Position numbers and translations under genes: made by a program. Source: Strobilurus pachycystidiatus (taxonomy: Eukaryota > Basidiomycota > Agaricomycetes > Agaricales > Physalacriaceae). Taken from it: DNA of 64,000 nt. Shown in pieces: positions 1 through 12,333 of this stretch. The notes under the pieces are model-generated. The model was given only the letters and a program-made list of their open reading frames with translations. It ran no database searches and had not been told where the DNA came from. The DNA is taken from the NCBI GenBank assembly GCA_019915135.1, contig JAHLMK010000001.1:2108001-2172000 (forward strand), in the 5' to 3' direction. Numbering within the stretch: the first letter of the stretch is position 1; every line of letters begins with the position of its first letter.

Positions 1-251
1 TGGCTCGCAACGTCCCCGAGGGATTGTCAAGGCTGCCCGAGCCCTTCGTCCCAATAGTCCTGTCTGGGGACCCGAGTTTTGAGTACATATATCCACTCGT
101 CTTATTTATCCGTCGTATCTATCGCTTCCATTTTATCTATATTTCGTCGCTTGTATCTTGTCGTTGTATGCCTACCTTTTTATCATTTTAACTTTACTAG
201 CTTTTAATTGATTCAAGACAATTCAATTCATCTTGTACATAATGTGTGAGA
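1..251. other. No gene seen at left edge
   Basis: AT-rich, pyrimidine-rich sequence with no convincing coding frame. It lies downstream of the minus-strand gene that ends at 252, so it may be that gene's 3' region. Confidence 0.4.
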
Positions 252-711
252 TCAATTCCAACTATTATGCAAATGCTTCCAGCCGCGTTGCCTGCGCGGC
301 GTGAATGGCCATCCTCCACGAGACGGGACCCCATTTTTCCAATCCTCCCCCCAGCCAATCCAAGGATCCATCGGATCATGCAGCGTGAGCGTCCCCATCC
401 GGTATGTTGCCATACCCAGATCATCGTCGTATTGGAGCTCTTTCTCCTCGCGAACCGGGTCATAATGCAGGTGCAAGAACGACAATCCACACTGAAAGAG
501 ATAAAATTAGTAAGTCTTTGGCATTGAGATGGGACCATACCTCGTTCACGATATTGCAAAGCCCCGCCGTCTCGGGGAATCGGTAGGTGAAGTCGGACAT
601 GATCCACTCGCTGTAATGCGAGTCGCGCTCGGGATCGTCATGGTTCACATGAAACGTGACGAGGTATTCGAGCATGTACTTGGCTTGATCGCGCGTGAAC
701 ACAAAGGCCAT
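252..711 (-). CDS. Small hypothetical protein, two exons
   Basis: Two exons read in frame: 711-541 and 491-252, with a GT donor at 540 and a CAG acceptor at 492. The product is 136 aa, starts MAFVFTRDQAK and ends WKHLHNSWN. It is rich in aromatic and charged residues and has no signal peptide or membrane segment. I do not recognise the family. It sits in the transposon-rich part of the window, so it could be a small element-associated gene or a remnant. The clean phase-0 splice joining two open frames is the main support. Confidence 0.4.
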
Positions 712-909
712 TCTGGAAACATATCGGATCAGTGATCTTAGGAGAGAGAGGCACAGCGTACTGATAGGGTTGGAGGTGATAGCGGGGATAAAGGAGCGTA
801 ATCAAGCCTAACGGACAGTTCGTCTCTGCCTCGAGTCGAGGGCGAAGCCAAACAAGGCCAGCCGTTCGACGAAGGAAGGCCTAGGAAGGTCTTACCAACA
901 CCCACCACC

Positions 910-1261
910 ATGACCGTCAGCAAGTCTGAAGACATCAAGGCCGATCCGCCGTAAGTCTAACGCTCTCTCTCTTTGATAGCCTTGCCAACTATCACCGCAG
1001 ACAAAACGTCCTTATTGCCGTTGACGGAAACTTTCGCCTCAAGAGCATAAAGTCCATCGACTATGTAAGGGGAGAACGGTAAGCTTAGTCTTTTCTTGTC
1101 CAGGTACTTTACTGATCGTATTCGCCAGTCTGTTTGCGGAGCCCGTCATTCCCGACGACCTCTGGAGCCAGATAGTATGCTCGTACGATGTGATATGCAC
1201 CGGCGGAGGACCTTGCAAATGTGTTTGCCACTTGAAGATGGTGGCTGTGGAGGCAGGGTAG
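910..1261 (+). pseudogene. KDZ transposase remnant
   Basis: Three short exons (910-950, 1001-1078, 1129-1261) splice in frame to an 83-aa peptide. It keeps two pieces typical of KDZ transposases: a VDGNFRLK stretch, matching IDANFRLK in the intact copy downstream, and QIVCSYDVIC, matching QIFFSYDIVC there. In the intact protein these motifs are over 100 residues apart; here about 25 residues separate them. The simplest reading is an internally deleted, 3'-truncated copy, though a short gene derived from the transposase cannot be excluded. Confidence 0.5.
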
Positions 1262-1431
1262 TATTACTGCGATTGTGTATTTTGTGCACTGCATCGTTTG
1301 CTGCTCCGCCCTTGTGTTCCGTTCCGAGAGTTCATTTCGGAGGTTTTGATATTGAAAATATATTATGCCATCATCGGTTATCAAACTCAAATCGATCTGA
1401 CTAAGCAGCCTCTACTTTCGCTTGGGCCACC

Positions 1432-2150
1432 ATGTACACTAGCCATCTCAAGATTGACGTCGAGCTACACGGAAGCCGACTCATCAAGCAAAGGTGGATG
1501 AGCATGGATTGCGCTGCCCGCGACACCAAGCGGTACGACTGTCCTCAAGTCAAACCGCCCCCTTCCGCGGAGGATATTCTCAAGGCGCGTGGCTCTCTTC
1601 GAGGGTATATCCAGCGACATGGTTACTTGGTTCTTTCCGAGATAACCTTTGCCGGTCAGTACTATGTTACTCCAGCAAAGGTGATTGCTTACCGTTGTCA
1701 GAGGATGAGCTTCTGTGCGAGCTCGACGCACCGGTTGAAGGAATGGAAAAAGACAAGGGTAAATCACAGGCCAAGAATCAAGGTGCGTACTTGACGCTCA
1801 AAGGAGCAGCTTCCCATTGACGATTTCATTGCTCCCAGAAGAATGTCCCGTTGATGCTGAAATGTATCGCTTCTTGGAGAACTGCGGTCGGTTGGAATGG
1901 ATACCAGCCTTTGTACAGATGGGATGTACCGACGCGCTATCTCTGCGCATCCTCGCAGCCGGTAAGTCCATTCCCACCAGGCGCCTGATTTTTCAAACTC
2001 ATGGGGTGTATTCTAGGAATTGATGATGCTACGCATATACCCTGGCTGTTATCATACGCTCTGCCTGACATCCCTCAAGGGTCGTACGAGCACCGTGCTT
2101 TTCTGATGCTTCTCGACGGATTTCTCCAATCCAGCCGTCCTTATCAGTAG
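1432..2150 (+). CDS. Hypothetical protein, four exons
   Basis: Exons 1432-1654, 1702-1782, 1839-1961 and 2017-2150 join in frame to give 186 aa. The ATG lies in a strong context (GCCACCATG). The N-terminal half is basic and the middle is charged. The last 80 residues (from MYRFLENCGRLEWI onward) look like a compact helical domain, loosely reminiscent of a SAM-type bundle, but I do not assign a family. It lies between a KDZ remnant and an intact KDZ gene, so it may be a host gene caught among elements or a passenger. All splice sites are GT-AG. Confidence 0.5.
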
Positions 2151-2310
2151 TGTTACCGAGATTGTTCTGATTTTGTTTTCAAATATATTTTATCTTATGG
2201 TCGATAGCCGATGCCCCGAATGCCCGAGTCCGATTCCAAGACGTAAGAGCCTGGTTCGTTGACACGCCCATGGCCCAGCTTCGCTCCTTTGGTCCCCCGC
2301 TCTCGCGATC

Positions 2311-5300
2311 ATGCTCAGAAAATCGGGAGGCAAGAAGCGTCCTCTCAAAGCAGTTCGTGCCGACGACAGCGAGGATGACAATGACCTCAACGTCGTCCAA
2401 GGGCGCACCGTAAATCTCTCCAAGGACGGCAGGCGCATTATATCTTCCGCTGCAAGCTCATGTGCCCGAGGCGAAGGGCCGTCCGGCGAAGCGCTGGTAT
2501 GGACAAATCGCTTCTATCCCCCGGAGCCTACCATCTGCAAAACGCGTCGTTACGCGAACTCGGTATCCTTATTTGCCCCATTCCCCCCACCCCATCTGAT
2601 AATTTTAAAGGACCAAAATATGCTCTGTTGGGTCGGTGACGGGAGACCACAGGAGAGCTTGGAGGAAATGACGCGCCTGGAAGGTCTTGGGAGTCGCACC
2701 CCATCCAGCGAGGTACCGGCGTCTCTACCGTGCCATACCTGCTATGACGGTCTGCGGGAGATAGTTCCGGGCGAGGCGGTGTATCGCTGTGAGGACTGCT
2801 GGGGGACTTTTACGGAGTGTTGGAGCTGTCTGTTGCGGACTCATCAACGAAATCCTCTTCATCGAATAGAGGTACGCGTCTCTTCTTCCTTGTTTTCCTC
2901 TCTCACATCCCTTCTATTTTAGAAATGGAACGGCGTCTCCTACGATCCAGTTACTCTCCAAAAGCTCGGTTTACGCGTCCTATTCGGACACGACGACATA
3001 AACTTCTGCGTGAACCCTCAGCCGGCGCCGCATGATTTCACTCTCGTTCATGACAACGGTGTCCACAAGGTGTCTGCTGATTTCTGTGGCTGCACACAGC
3101 GCACCCCTACTCGCATTCAAATGCTTCGTACAGAGGTGTGGCCCGCGACCACCCGCCATCCCAAGACCGGTTGTACGCTCCGAGGACTTGAATTCTATGA
3201 GATGCTGGCTTCGTCCGGGAAGCTCAGCGTCTTCGAGTATTATCAGGCGCTAGAGAAATTGACCGACAATACTCGCACCCAGTTACCCAAGGTTCGTGTC
3301 ACCTCCTCGAGAAAGCTAATTCTTGCATTGACATTGGGTTTATAGCCGCGCTATACAGCGCTCTTTCGCGTAGTCCGCCAATTCGGTCACATCAAATTGT
3401 TGAAACGCGCCGGCCGCGGCAATGTCGAGAATGGGCGCGCAACGACTCAGCCAGGCGAGCTTGCTCTTCGTTGCCTAGCCTGCCCGAGACCGGGCGTCAA
3501 TCTGCCTCCAAACTGGGAGTCTTTATCTCCCGACGAACAGTGAGTCAATTACGGCTTTCTTGTGGTTATATTTTTCTGATGGAAATCATTCAAGGTATTT
3601 GTATCGCATCATCGTCGCCATAGATGCGAATTTTCGCTTGAAGAATCTTCGCAGACCAAGTACGCTGGACCCTGGACTGCATACGGGTTGGGCATACTTC
3701 GTCGAGAACAAGCCGTACCTTGAACACATCAGTAAATATCCGAAGCAAAAGGATGTAAGTCAAGTTATCATTGCCGCTCTGGCATTTGTTCTGATTCGTA
3801 TGGTCCAGATTAGCTCTTGCGCTGGGTTCAAGACTCTCGCCCATGCCGAATCGAAAAATGCGACCGGTTTACGCTCAACTGGTGTGGGGATGGCTATCTG
3901 CGCGCGGCATGAGATGGTTCTCCCTAATGGCATCGGGGATCTACAGCGCGGAGAGAGGTACGGCAACGTTTGCTCTACGTTGCAAGAATTGACTGACACG
4001 GCAAACAGATACTGTAATATGGATTATATCGCGCTCTCGGCCCTGCGCTCCACGAAGTTACGACAAATTTTCTTTTCTTACGACATCGTCTGCCAGTGGT
4101 CCATTCATTTCATCGAACGCATGCGCGCCATGCCGGAGTGTCTGCACTTGCCAGACAAAATCGCTATAGCATGGGGTATTCCAAAATGTCACTGCAAGGG
4201 ACACAAAATCGGTTGCCAGGTGATGTTCAGCATGAACGTGCAGGATGGGGTGGGCCGTACTTGCGGGGAAGGAATAGAGCGTACCTGGCCCAAACTGAAT
4301 AACGCAGCGCCGTCGACCAAGGAGATGTTACCGGGTAGCAGGCACGACACCCTGGATCGACAGCTTGGAACTCATAATTGGGATAAGCTAGTGGATCTTG
4401 GTACGCAGCTTACTCGTTGACTGGTCTCAATCTCATCCTTAATTTAGGGAAGTCTTTGCATCGAAAGGAATCGATCGCGGTAGTTGGAATGGCTCAACAC
4501 GTCGGCGCCCATGACGAGTTCACTCAAGCTTTACCGGAAGGGTGCGAGGCTCAATGGATCAAGCAAGTGGAGGAGTGGGAAGGCAATCACTCGTTAACCA
4601 ACCCGTATTTCCTTCCAACTCGTCGTGAGTTCTCTATTAATCATGCGATCGAAGTCTTTCACTAATGCATGTGGTCAGATGCGACCGAGAGCAGCGTCAA
4701 GCAGATCATGGCCGAAGAGGAACGTAAAGAGGCAGCGACGGATGTTCCTCTCCACGAGACATCTCCCTCCGTCTGTATCAGCCTTGGCTTGTTGATCGAA
4801 GACCTTCAGTGCGTAAATTCTTGTTTCAATTCATCGTTTGACTAATTTCAACATTCTAGGCGCCGTGTCACATACCTCCTCGGAAGCGAAGACAGAGAGT
4901 ATCCGGGAACCATCAAAGAGATCCAAGACAAGCGGATCCTCCTCCAGAACCAGATCCGCCAGTTCCGAGAGCTTCAGGCGGTGTATATGCCGGGCGCAGC
5001 AGCCCAATTAAGAGAGTTGTCGGGAACACGAGAAGGAGACGTGGAAACGGAGACGTTGCTGCTCCCGTCGGCGCTGACCCCGAATGGTCGCGCAGTGGGG
5101 TGTCTGGGAGGAGTATTGGCCAAGGAGGACAAGCTTCGCGAGGCTCAGTGTCACGACGCTCTCGAGACAATTCGGTCCATGCAGCGCACGCGGAGAAGCG
5201 TTCGCAGCTTTCGAAAGAGGCATATCCGTGGTCAGCGACGAACAGGAAGAACCATGGCCATCCTTACCCGTCTCGAGGCAAAGTCCGACATGGCCGTCAT

Positions 5301-5964
5301 AAAATACCGAGCAGCCCGCGCCGCGCTGGTTCAACTTCGGGGAAATGGGGCCTGGATGGCAACCTTGCGAGTACTCGAGGACAAGGACATTGCTTCGCTC
5401 GACAGTGGCGTTTTCGACACCGACGTGCCGGCGCAAAAGAAGAAGAAAACGGGGGTGAACGAGAGCGAGGTCCAATACGGGAGTGGAAGTCATCTGATTT
5501 CATGGATATGGTTGATGGAGAGCGCGCTGGGCAGCTTCGGCAAGGATGAGCTCCACGATTCAGTGAGGGTGGAGTGGTTAAAGAGCCGCGCGCGGGCAAG
5601 GAGTTGGACGCAGGAGGTAAAATTGATCGCAGAGGAGAAGCGGCGGACATTGGCGTCATTGGAGGCGGAAGCTCAGCAGTGGTTAGAGAGGGCAACGGGA
5701 TGGACTGGCTTATCAGTGGCTGCTGCGGGAGGAGTCAGGGCATATGCTCATCGACAATCGGGGGTCTACCAGCGGCTCGCAGACCACTTCCAGCGCATAT
5801 GGTCGAAACCGTACAAAGCGCGCCAGCGGAAGATCCCCGATCGTATCGAGATGGTGGATGTGGCCGAGGAGGAGGAATCAGAGGATGGGTTGGAGGGAGA
5901 GGAGGGCCTGGCAGAGGCACGCCAGCTTGCCGCGAACGACGATGACCCGACTTTGGACGAATGA
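2311..5964 (+). CDS. KDZ transposase with CxC2-type cysteine cluster (copy 1)
   Basis: DNA transposase of the Kyakuja-Dileera-Zisupton superfamily. Nine exons (2311-2871, 2923-3291, 3346-3539, 3595-3754, 3809-3957, 4009-4400, 4448-4624, 4679-4808, 4860-5964) give an unbroken 1078-aa frame. A further 48-nt optional intron (2563-2610) keeps the frame. In order: a basic N-terminus; a CxC2-like zinc cluster near residues 140-185 (CHTC, CEDC, CWSC, then HRIEKWNG); the KDZ core with D in IDANFRLK (about 385), D in SYDIVCQW (about 503), the CHCKGHKIGCQ stretch and E in GEGIERTW; and a helical C-terminus ending in an acidic tail. These D, D and E residues fit the RNase H-fold triad proposed for the superfamily. 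No stop or frameshift was seen, so the protein could be functional. Terminal repeats were not identified by eye. Confidence 0.85.
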
Positions 5965-6161
5965 GACTGCAGACATTTACACTACTTTTCGGACGCATCT
6001 AGACTACTTTCGGACTTTACGCTACTTCGGGCAGTATTTTAATTAATGGCTGCTATTTTTGGCATGAAACCCTGAGTTGACCCTTCGAGAGAATGACCGG
6101 GACCCTACGTTCAGCCGTGTTGGGCTTTGCAAGCCTCCCAGATGCAGGTAGTGGGTCTCCA

Positions 6162-6255
6162 GTGGTTATATCCACAGAGAATCAGGCCTTGGGGGTATTG
6201 GAAAGGTGTGGTTGTATCCACACAATATGGAAACTGGCTCTGTGGCTATATCCAC
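6162..6255. repeat. Three copies of a near-palindromic 14-mer
   Basis: The sequence GTGGTTATATCCAC (6162-6175), GTGGTTGTATCCAC (6208-6221) and GTGGCTATATCCAC (6242-6255) occurs three times within 94 bases. Each unit is nearly self-complementary (GTGG...CCAC). The set sits downstream of the first KDZ gene and upstream of a small plus-strand gene. It could be a cluster of protein-binding sites or part of an element end. Confidence 0.55.
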
Positions 6256-6282
6256 TGGGTTTCCCCATGCTCTGCTGTAATG

Positions 6283-6742
6283 GTTGAGGCGAGCGTCCCG
6301 GCCTCTACTACCGCACAGGTCGGGTGCCAAAGGACCAGAGGCTGGAGTACGAAGATCTGGATTCGCCGGAGGCCCAGGCTGTCGAACGTGCGTATACATA
6401 CGGCGTATCACTCTTCGTTGACTAAATTCCTTTGCCACAGACACTTCGGAGACTTCCGGCGCCGTTCATCAGGGAACAAAGGAAGACTGTGTCTATTGCT
6501 TTGATTATTACGGCGGGCTGTTCAATGAATTGGTCGACGAATTGAAGGCGAAAAATACGGTACCTGAGGGTAGTAACGCCCCGAACGAGGAAGACGAGGA
6601 TGGTGGCGGCGAGTTTGACGCGACTTTGGAGCACGAGATGGGGGAAATCGAATCAGAGAATGGCTCTTGTCGCGCGACTTTCGTGAACACTTACGTGTCC
6701 TCTGACGAACAGGAGTCCTCGGAGAGCTCCCAGGCGGAATAG
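6283..6742 (+). CDS. Small acidic hypothetical protein (start uncertain)
   Basis: The last exon begins at 6441 after a TTTGCCACAG acceptor and ends at 6742. It joins in frame to an upstream exon whose donor is at about 6391 (GTGCGTATAC). The upstream frame reads RVPKDQRLEYEDLDSPE and is closed by a stop just before about 6285, so the true start or first exon is unresolved. The C-terminal part is very acidic and serine-rich (GEIESEN, DEQESSESS) and has a CVYC pair. No family recognised. It resembles the acidic accessory proteins often seen beside KDZ copies, but that is only an impression. Confidence 0.35.
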
Positions 6743-6887
6743 ACTTATACGATACGTAGTTGTCAACAAGGCCGGGATTCCGCAGAATTGAAAGTCGCGC
6801 GTTGTTGGTGTACCGAATCGAGACTAAGTTTCCATTACGCGCTGAATAGGCAATGACAGATAGCGGCGCGTGAAAGTATAGACAGTT

Positions 6888-7537
6888 TCAGAAATGTTCG
6901 ATTAATTCCCTTAGATCTTGGATAAACTCGTGCAGCGCCGCGGAATCCGGCTCCAACGGCAAAGCAAGAGTGAGCAAACCGGCGACGCGCGATTCCAGAC
7001 CCGTCACAACTGAGAAGGTCGTCAACGGGGGCGAACACGCGGAACTATCAGGAGTAAGAGAACTCACGGACGGCGAAAAGCCTGAGATTTAGCATATCGT
7101 TCAAGTTCATCTGAACGAACGGTCGTGCATATGCAGACTTCCCGATGTCGCCGAGCCAGTCGTCGACCTCGTCGTCCAATTCCCCAACTTCCATGGTACG
7201 AGGGACGATATCATCCTCTCTGATGGAAGGATCTACTAAACGTGTCGATCTGTGATCAGCAGGTGTCGGTGATTGTGATGGCCGACGTACCTGGCTTCCA
7301 GTCTAAAAATGCGTTGCGTACAACGCTACGCTGGCGTCGCACAAGCTCGTAGATCTCAGCTCTCGCTGCAGCTCGAATAGGTTCGATGTTGAAGTGTTCA
7401 ACCATAGTATAGAGCAAGTTCTGGCCACGAGCAGAGGGAAGAATGAAGCCTATAAGCGCCCATGCTTCAATAAATATGCCACCGGCAGAAGCCGCGACAC
7501 ATTTTGAATCCGCGGCAACAGTCGGCTCGGTCGCGAA
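6888..7537 (-). CDS. Hypothetical protein, 3' part (possibly same gene as 7679-8293)
   Basis: Three exons (7537-7291, 7235-7068, 7009-6888) join in frame and encode 178 residues ending LRELIEHF. The first exon opens at an acceptor (GGGCAATTAG), not at an ATG, so an upstream exon is expected. The likely donor lies in the minus-strand block at 7679-7849. An internal ATG (MVEHFNIEPIR) could start a shorter protein. The sequence is helical, with an acidic centre (GELDDEVDDWLGD). I do not recognise it. It lies between two KDZ transposase genes. Confidence 0.45.
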
Positions 7538-7678
7538 CTAATTGCCCGGTCCCTAGTTACCGTAACTTGGCTTCCCCCTTCTCTTCTTCTGGATATGTTT
7601 CTCTTCATTCTAATCGACGAGCCTCAAGTCAAGTACGCCTTTCTATATCAAGAAGAATCTACCCTACTATATTCGACT

Positions 7679-8293
7679 TCAAGTGCTGGCCTCGGCGGAG
7701 GCGGGGAAATGAATATCAAAATCGTCGACCAGCTCATGAAGGACGTCCATGCGCACCATCATCACATCCATGCGTCCGTCGCGCCCGATAGGCCGATTTT
7801 CACCATTCCACCTCCTCGCCAATTTGTTGATGAGAATTTTCAAGATTGTCTGGGTTATAGTGAGCGACAAGTGGCGACAGCAGCGACAAACACGACTGCA
7901 CCTTTTTCCGATACCTTTTTTGGGTGTTCATCTCCGCCGGTGAGTACTGACGGTCAGAATCCTCGGGGAAACGCTCGAACCATTCTCGATAGTAAATGCG
8001 AAGCGTTGCCTTCATTCGAAAGTCGAGAATGGCGCACTCGAAGGCCGGGAGGAAATGGTCAATGTCGGCGTACATCTCCTGCGAGGTCGGCAGCCATATC
8101 TGGTACTGCTCCGTCACGAAAAAGGTCGGGAACTGCGATTGCTCCCATTGGTAATTACTGGAACTAAGGTCAGTGTTATTCGGCCAAAACATACAAAGTC
8201 GGCTTACTCTTGGTGGAGCACAGCTCGTCGAAAAGCCAGCTCTGTTTCTCGTTGAGCCTCGGTCATGTACGATCGCCACTTTGGTTCAGCCAT
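7679..8293 (-). CDS. Hypothetical protein, divergent from KDZ copy 2
   Basis: Exons 8293-8208, 8163-7902 and 7849-7679 join in frame to give 172 aa, starting MAEPKWRSYMTEAQRETEL. The region with FFVTEQYQIWLPTSQEMY and LRIYYREWFERFPED reads as a real folded domain rich in aromatics, but I do not recognise the family. The frame may continue through a further intron into 7537-6888, giving one gene of about 340 aa. Its start codon is about 200 bp from the start of the second KDZ transposase on the other strand, so the two may share a promoter region. Confidence 0.5.
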
Positions 8294-8493
8294 GGGGGTT
8301 GAAGGTAAGGTTATGGGGCTGGACAGATATTCAATCACCAAATCTTATACGGCCGATACGTGTACGCCACCTTTCGACGTAATAACGCGGAACGTCTTGA
8401 ATATGGTTGTCTCCTCTCCGTAAACTTTTATGCCCGGACCCCGACCCATACTCTCCCCTTGTTGCCCTTTGTCTCCGCCTCGACATTGCCGGG

Positions 8494-11400
8494 ATGAACA
8501 CGAAGGCTTTCAATAGACGTCGCCTGGTAGGACGGCCCGCCAAGCTTCGAGCGACCGCCACCTCGCCATCGGACTCACGTGGCAAGGTCAACGTCCCTCG
8601 TCCCAAGAAGACCGTCGGTGGCTCTGCAGGTCGCTCCCGCCGTGGCGAGTCGTCCTCTCAACTTCGGAAGGGAATCGAGGTAGAGGTTTTCGAGAGAGAC
8701 AGCGGCGGCATTCTTCGCTCACAGCCTGGTCCGTCTACCGACGACGCGCCCGACTTGGAAAATGTGGAAATGGACGACGTTTGGGCCGATATCGAACCGC
8801 CTGCCGCCGACTACAGTATGCATGAAGTAACAATGGCAATTCCACTCGAAGAAATCGACGAACATCAATCTAGGAGCAAGAGGATCCCGCCTAAACCCGA
8901 TAGACGAGGAAAGGTTCGTCTGCAATTTGCTCTTGGTGACGCTCCATTCTTACCTACTTGTACAGAGGCGCGCCATGGACGTTTGGGCTGGGCGTGTGGG
9001 CGGTCGTGTTTTTGCACAGGAATTCATGATGGAGTTCCTTTGTCGCAAAGGTCGTTGCAACGCTGCAAGGTTGTCGTGTCCGGGGTGTGGGAGGCAAAGG
9101 GAGCCGAAGTACAGATGTTCAGAGTGTAGCCCTACGCGTTTGACGTGCAAGCGCTGTTGTGTGGAGGGACATACTACCATGCCTTTGCATGGGGTAGAGG
9201 TATGTCTCGTTCCCTTGTTTCGTTCTTCTGGATACTAATCCTTATGCAGAAGTGGAATGGCAAAACGTTCGTCAGTGCGCCCTTGATCCGCCTTGGCCTC
9301 CACGTCGATCTCGGCCACGAAGATGGTTCTACTTGCGACATGCGCGTGTCCGATTCGCACGTCCTCGTCGTCCTCCACGACGACGGCATTCACGAAGTCT
9401 CGGTTCGCTATTGCAACTGTTTAGCGGCGATTCCGAGGCGTCTCCAGCTGCTGCGATTTGGTTGGTACCCGGCTACCGTCTATAGGCCGGCCACATGTGC
9501 ATCCTTCGCTGGTCTCGAACTCTTTCACGCGGCTACATTGACAGGAAAAATGACGGCTTATAACTTCTATAAGGCGTTGGTGTATATGACCGATGCAAAA
9601 GGACTCAAAGTCCCCAAGGTGACTTTCTCTTTTCTTTTTACTGTGGGATGAATACTGATAAATTTGTGCAGCGACGGTACCAACCCTTTCTTCGTATTGT
9701 TCGACAGTACCGTCACCTCTTGATGCTCATTCGAGCCGGAAAGGGCAACGTCGTGAACGGGGCTACGACGGTCGCTCCCGGAGAGCTCGCGATGCAATGT
9801 CCAGCCTGTCCCATTCCCGGCGTCAATCTTCCGCCCAATTGGACCGAGTCTCCAACTCCGTTAGTACCATTCCCATCGTTCATCTTCTGCTCATGCTAAC
9901 ATGATGGCTTCATTGTAGGTATCTCTACCGCGCCTCCAAATCTGTCGATGCGTGCTTTCGACTGACTGGTCTGTGTCGATCGAACCAAGCGACCGATCCT
10001 TCGCTTCACCCGAACGGCGCCTATATGAATCAAGACGTCGGGGACTACGGGGACCACATCCTCAGGAACGCGTCACAGGCAGATGTAAGCAGTATCATCG
10101 CGGACCCAGCTCATTATGACTGAACCACCCAATCCAGATCACCACCTGCAGTGGCTTCAAAGCGCTCGCACACGCCGACTCGAAAAGCAACACGGGTCTG
10201 AGATCCACCGGCGTCGTTGCCGTCATCTGTGCTCGTCATGAGATGGTATGCTCCTTAGGGGTAGGCAATTTACAGAGGGGTGAACGGTGCGTACTAAGAT
10301 TGAGGCGTCATTGTCAGAAAGTTCATATATTGTTGCAGGTGGTGTAACATTGACTATCTCGTGCTGATGGCGGCTCGTCTCCTCCACGACTTGAAGGAGC
10401 TTCTCATCACGTACGATATTGCGTGCCAATGGATCATACATTTCATCGAGCGCATGAAGGAGTTACCAGAGCACCTCCAGCTTCCCGAGGCCGTGAAGAT
10501 TTTGACAGGGATCCCGAAAGGCCACTGCCCCGGCCACAAATACGCATGCCAGTGCTGCTACGCGATGGGGATACAGCCAGGCGTAGGGCGGACGGATGGC
10601 GAGGCTATCGAGCGGCTTTGGGCCTTCATCCGACTGTGTGCAGCAAGTATTAAGGAGATGGGGCCGGGTTCGCGTTCGGACACGCTCGACGATCAGTTTC
10701 ATTATTCAAATTGGTGTAAATTTATCAATTTAGGTGAGTCCACGGCACTTGGACTGTAATTTGGTCTGACTTTCATCAGGATATACATTAGTGCGACGTC
10801 TCCAGAAGGCCCGTGACCAGAAGGCGAGGCAGGCCGACATACACGAAGCCTTCACCGCATCCCTACCCGGCCCTGTCATCGCTCGCTGGACCAAGATGGT
10901 CGAGGATTGGGAGGCTGACCGCTCTAAGCCGAACCCTTATGTATCCGAGGCGCAGCGTGAGTTAGCCCTTCAAATCTCCACCAAAGCTCAGACTAATCGA
11001 TGACCAGACGAGACAGAGGCCCAAGTTCGCCATCGCCTACGAGAGGAAGATCGTCAGGCGGAATTAGAGGGAGCTGTTCCGCTTTGTGATACAAGTCCAT
11101 CCGGGTGTTTGATCATGGGATTGATCATCGAAGAGACACAGTGAGCTTTTCATTCATAATCCAAGTTTGTTATATTGACTTTCGATATACAGACAGAAAT
11201 TGCGCAAGCTTACGGACGGTGAAGGGGTGTTGACGCAGGGCCAGGCAAATGAAATCCAGAAGAAGAGAATATCGCTCCGCAAGCACATTCGCCGATTTCG
11301 CTCCGTGCAGGAGGTATATGTTCCTGGTGCCCGCGCTAAGCTCCAAGAGAGTACGGTAGCCAGGACGGAGGCGGTGGATGTGGAGGATGAGAAGCTCTGG

Positions 11401-12265
11401 TTGCCGTCGGATTTCAGCATGACCACTCGCGAAGCAGCTTGTACGGCTGGTTTGCCTGCCTTGGAGACCGAGCTACGAATCGCCCAATGTAATGACGCAC
11501 TTCATACGATGCGCGAGTCTGAGCGCTTGGTTCGGGCCCTTGCCTTCAAGCGGACCACCGATACCGACGGCCAGGCAATGGTCACCCGCTCGCAGGCTCC
11601 TATCAATACTCAGCAGGCGCGGTCTAATTTCGCAGTGGAGAAGTATCGACGATGTCGCCGAGCACTCGAGAGGCTTGACCCAGGGGGATCTTGGGAGATC
11701 ACCCTCCGACCTCTCAGAAACGAAGATGTCTCGAACATGAGGGGGGCATCCTTTGATGTGGATGTTTTCCTCCCGTTAGGGTCGGGCACGGACGAGCTTT
11801 CTTGGGTTTGGACGAACGAATCAAGGACGGGCGCAAATGACGATGTGGTAGAAAGTATGTATCCATTCTTGATTTCTGGTGTGATTGATTGACAAATCAA
11901 TAGGTGCTCGTGTTGAGTGGCTGAAAAGTCGGGCGCGCTCGACCCGTTGGGCGGAAGAAGTGGCTCTATTGGAGGAAGAAATGCGGCGGGTGCGCGTGAC
12001 GATGGAGTCAAAGGCGGTGTGGTGGGAAGGGAAGAATACATGCGAGGATCTGTCTACGCCTTCAGACATCGCAGAAGGTGTAGCGGCGTACGCGGCAAAG
12101 CAGGTGTCTGTCCAACGGGAGCTACTTGCGTCGTTTGTGCAGCTTTGGGAGGGAGCCGGAATTGACTGTGAGGATGAGTGGGAGGAGGTTGAGGCTGAGC
12201 AGGAGGGTGGCGAGAGCGAGGACGAAGCGGATGTATATGGTCAGAGCAACGACGCCTTAGGATAG
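8494..12265 (+). CDS. KDZ transposase with CxC2-type cysteine cluster (copy 2)
   Basis: Second complete KDZ transposase. Eleven exons (8494-8913, 8966-9199, 9250-9618, 9672-9859, 9919-10084, 10138-10286, 10339-10733, 10780-10956, 11008-11140, 11193-11854, 11904-12265) give an open 1084-aa frame. It has a basic N-terminus, a CxC2-like cluster near residues 170-215 (CPGC, CSEC, CKRC, then GVEKWNG), and the KDZ core with D in SVDACFRL, D in TYDIACQW, HCPGHKYACQ and E in GEAIERLW. The C-terminus is helical with an acidic tail. Internal exons of 369, 149 and 177 nt have exactly the same lengths as in copy 1, while the proteins are clearly diverged. This indicates related but not recently duplicated elements. 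Confidence 0.85.
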
Positions 12266-12333
12266 ATAATATACACATTTTCTTCCCTCTGTTTGCATTG
12301 ATTACCCCACCACACTGCGTGGCAGTAAGTCGC

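Noticed and set aside
5008..5493. 161-codon minus-strand frame inside KDZ copy 1
   Set aside because: It is antisense to a long exon with conserved coding content on the plus strand and has no recognisable domain.
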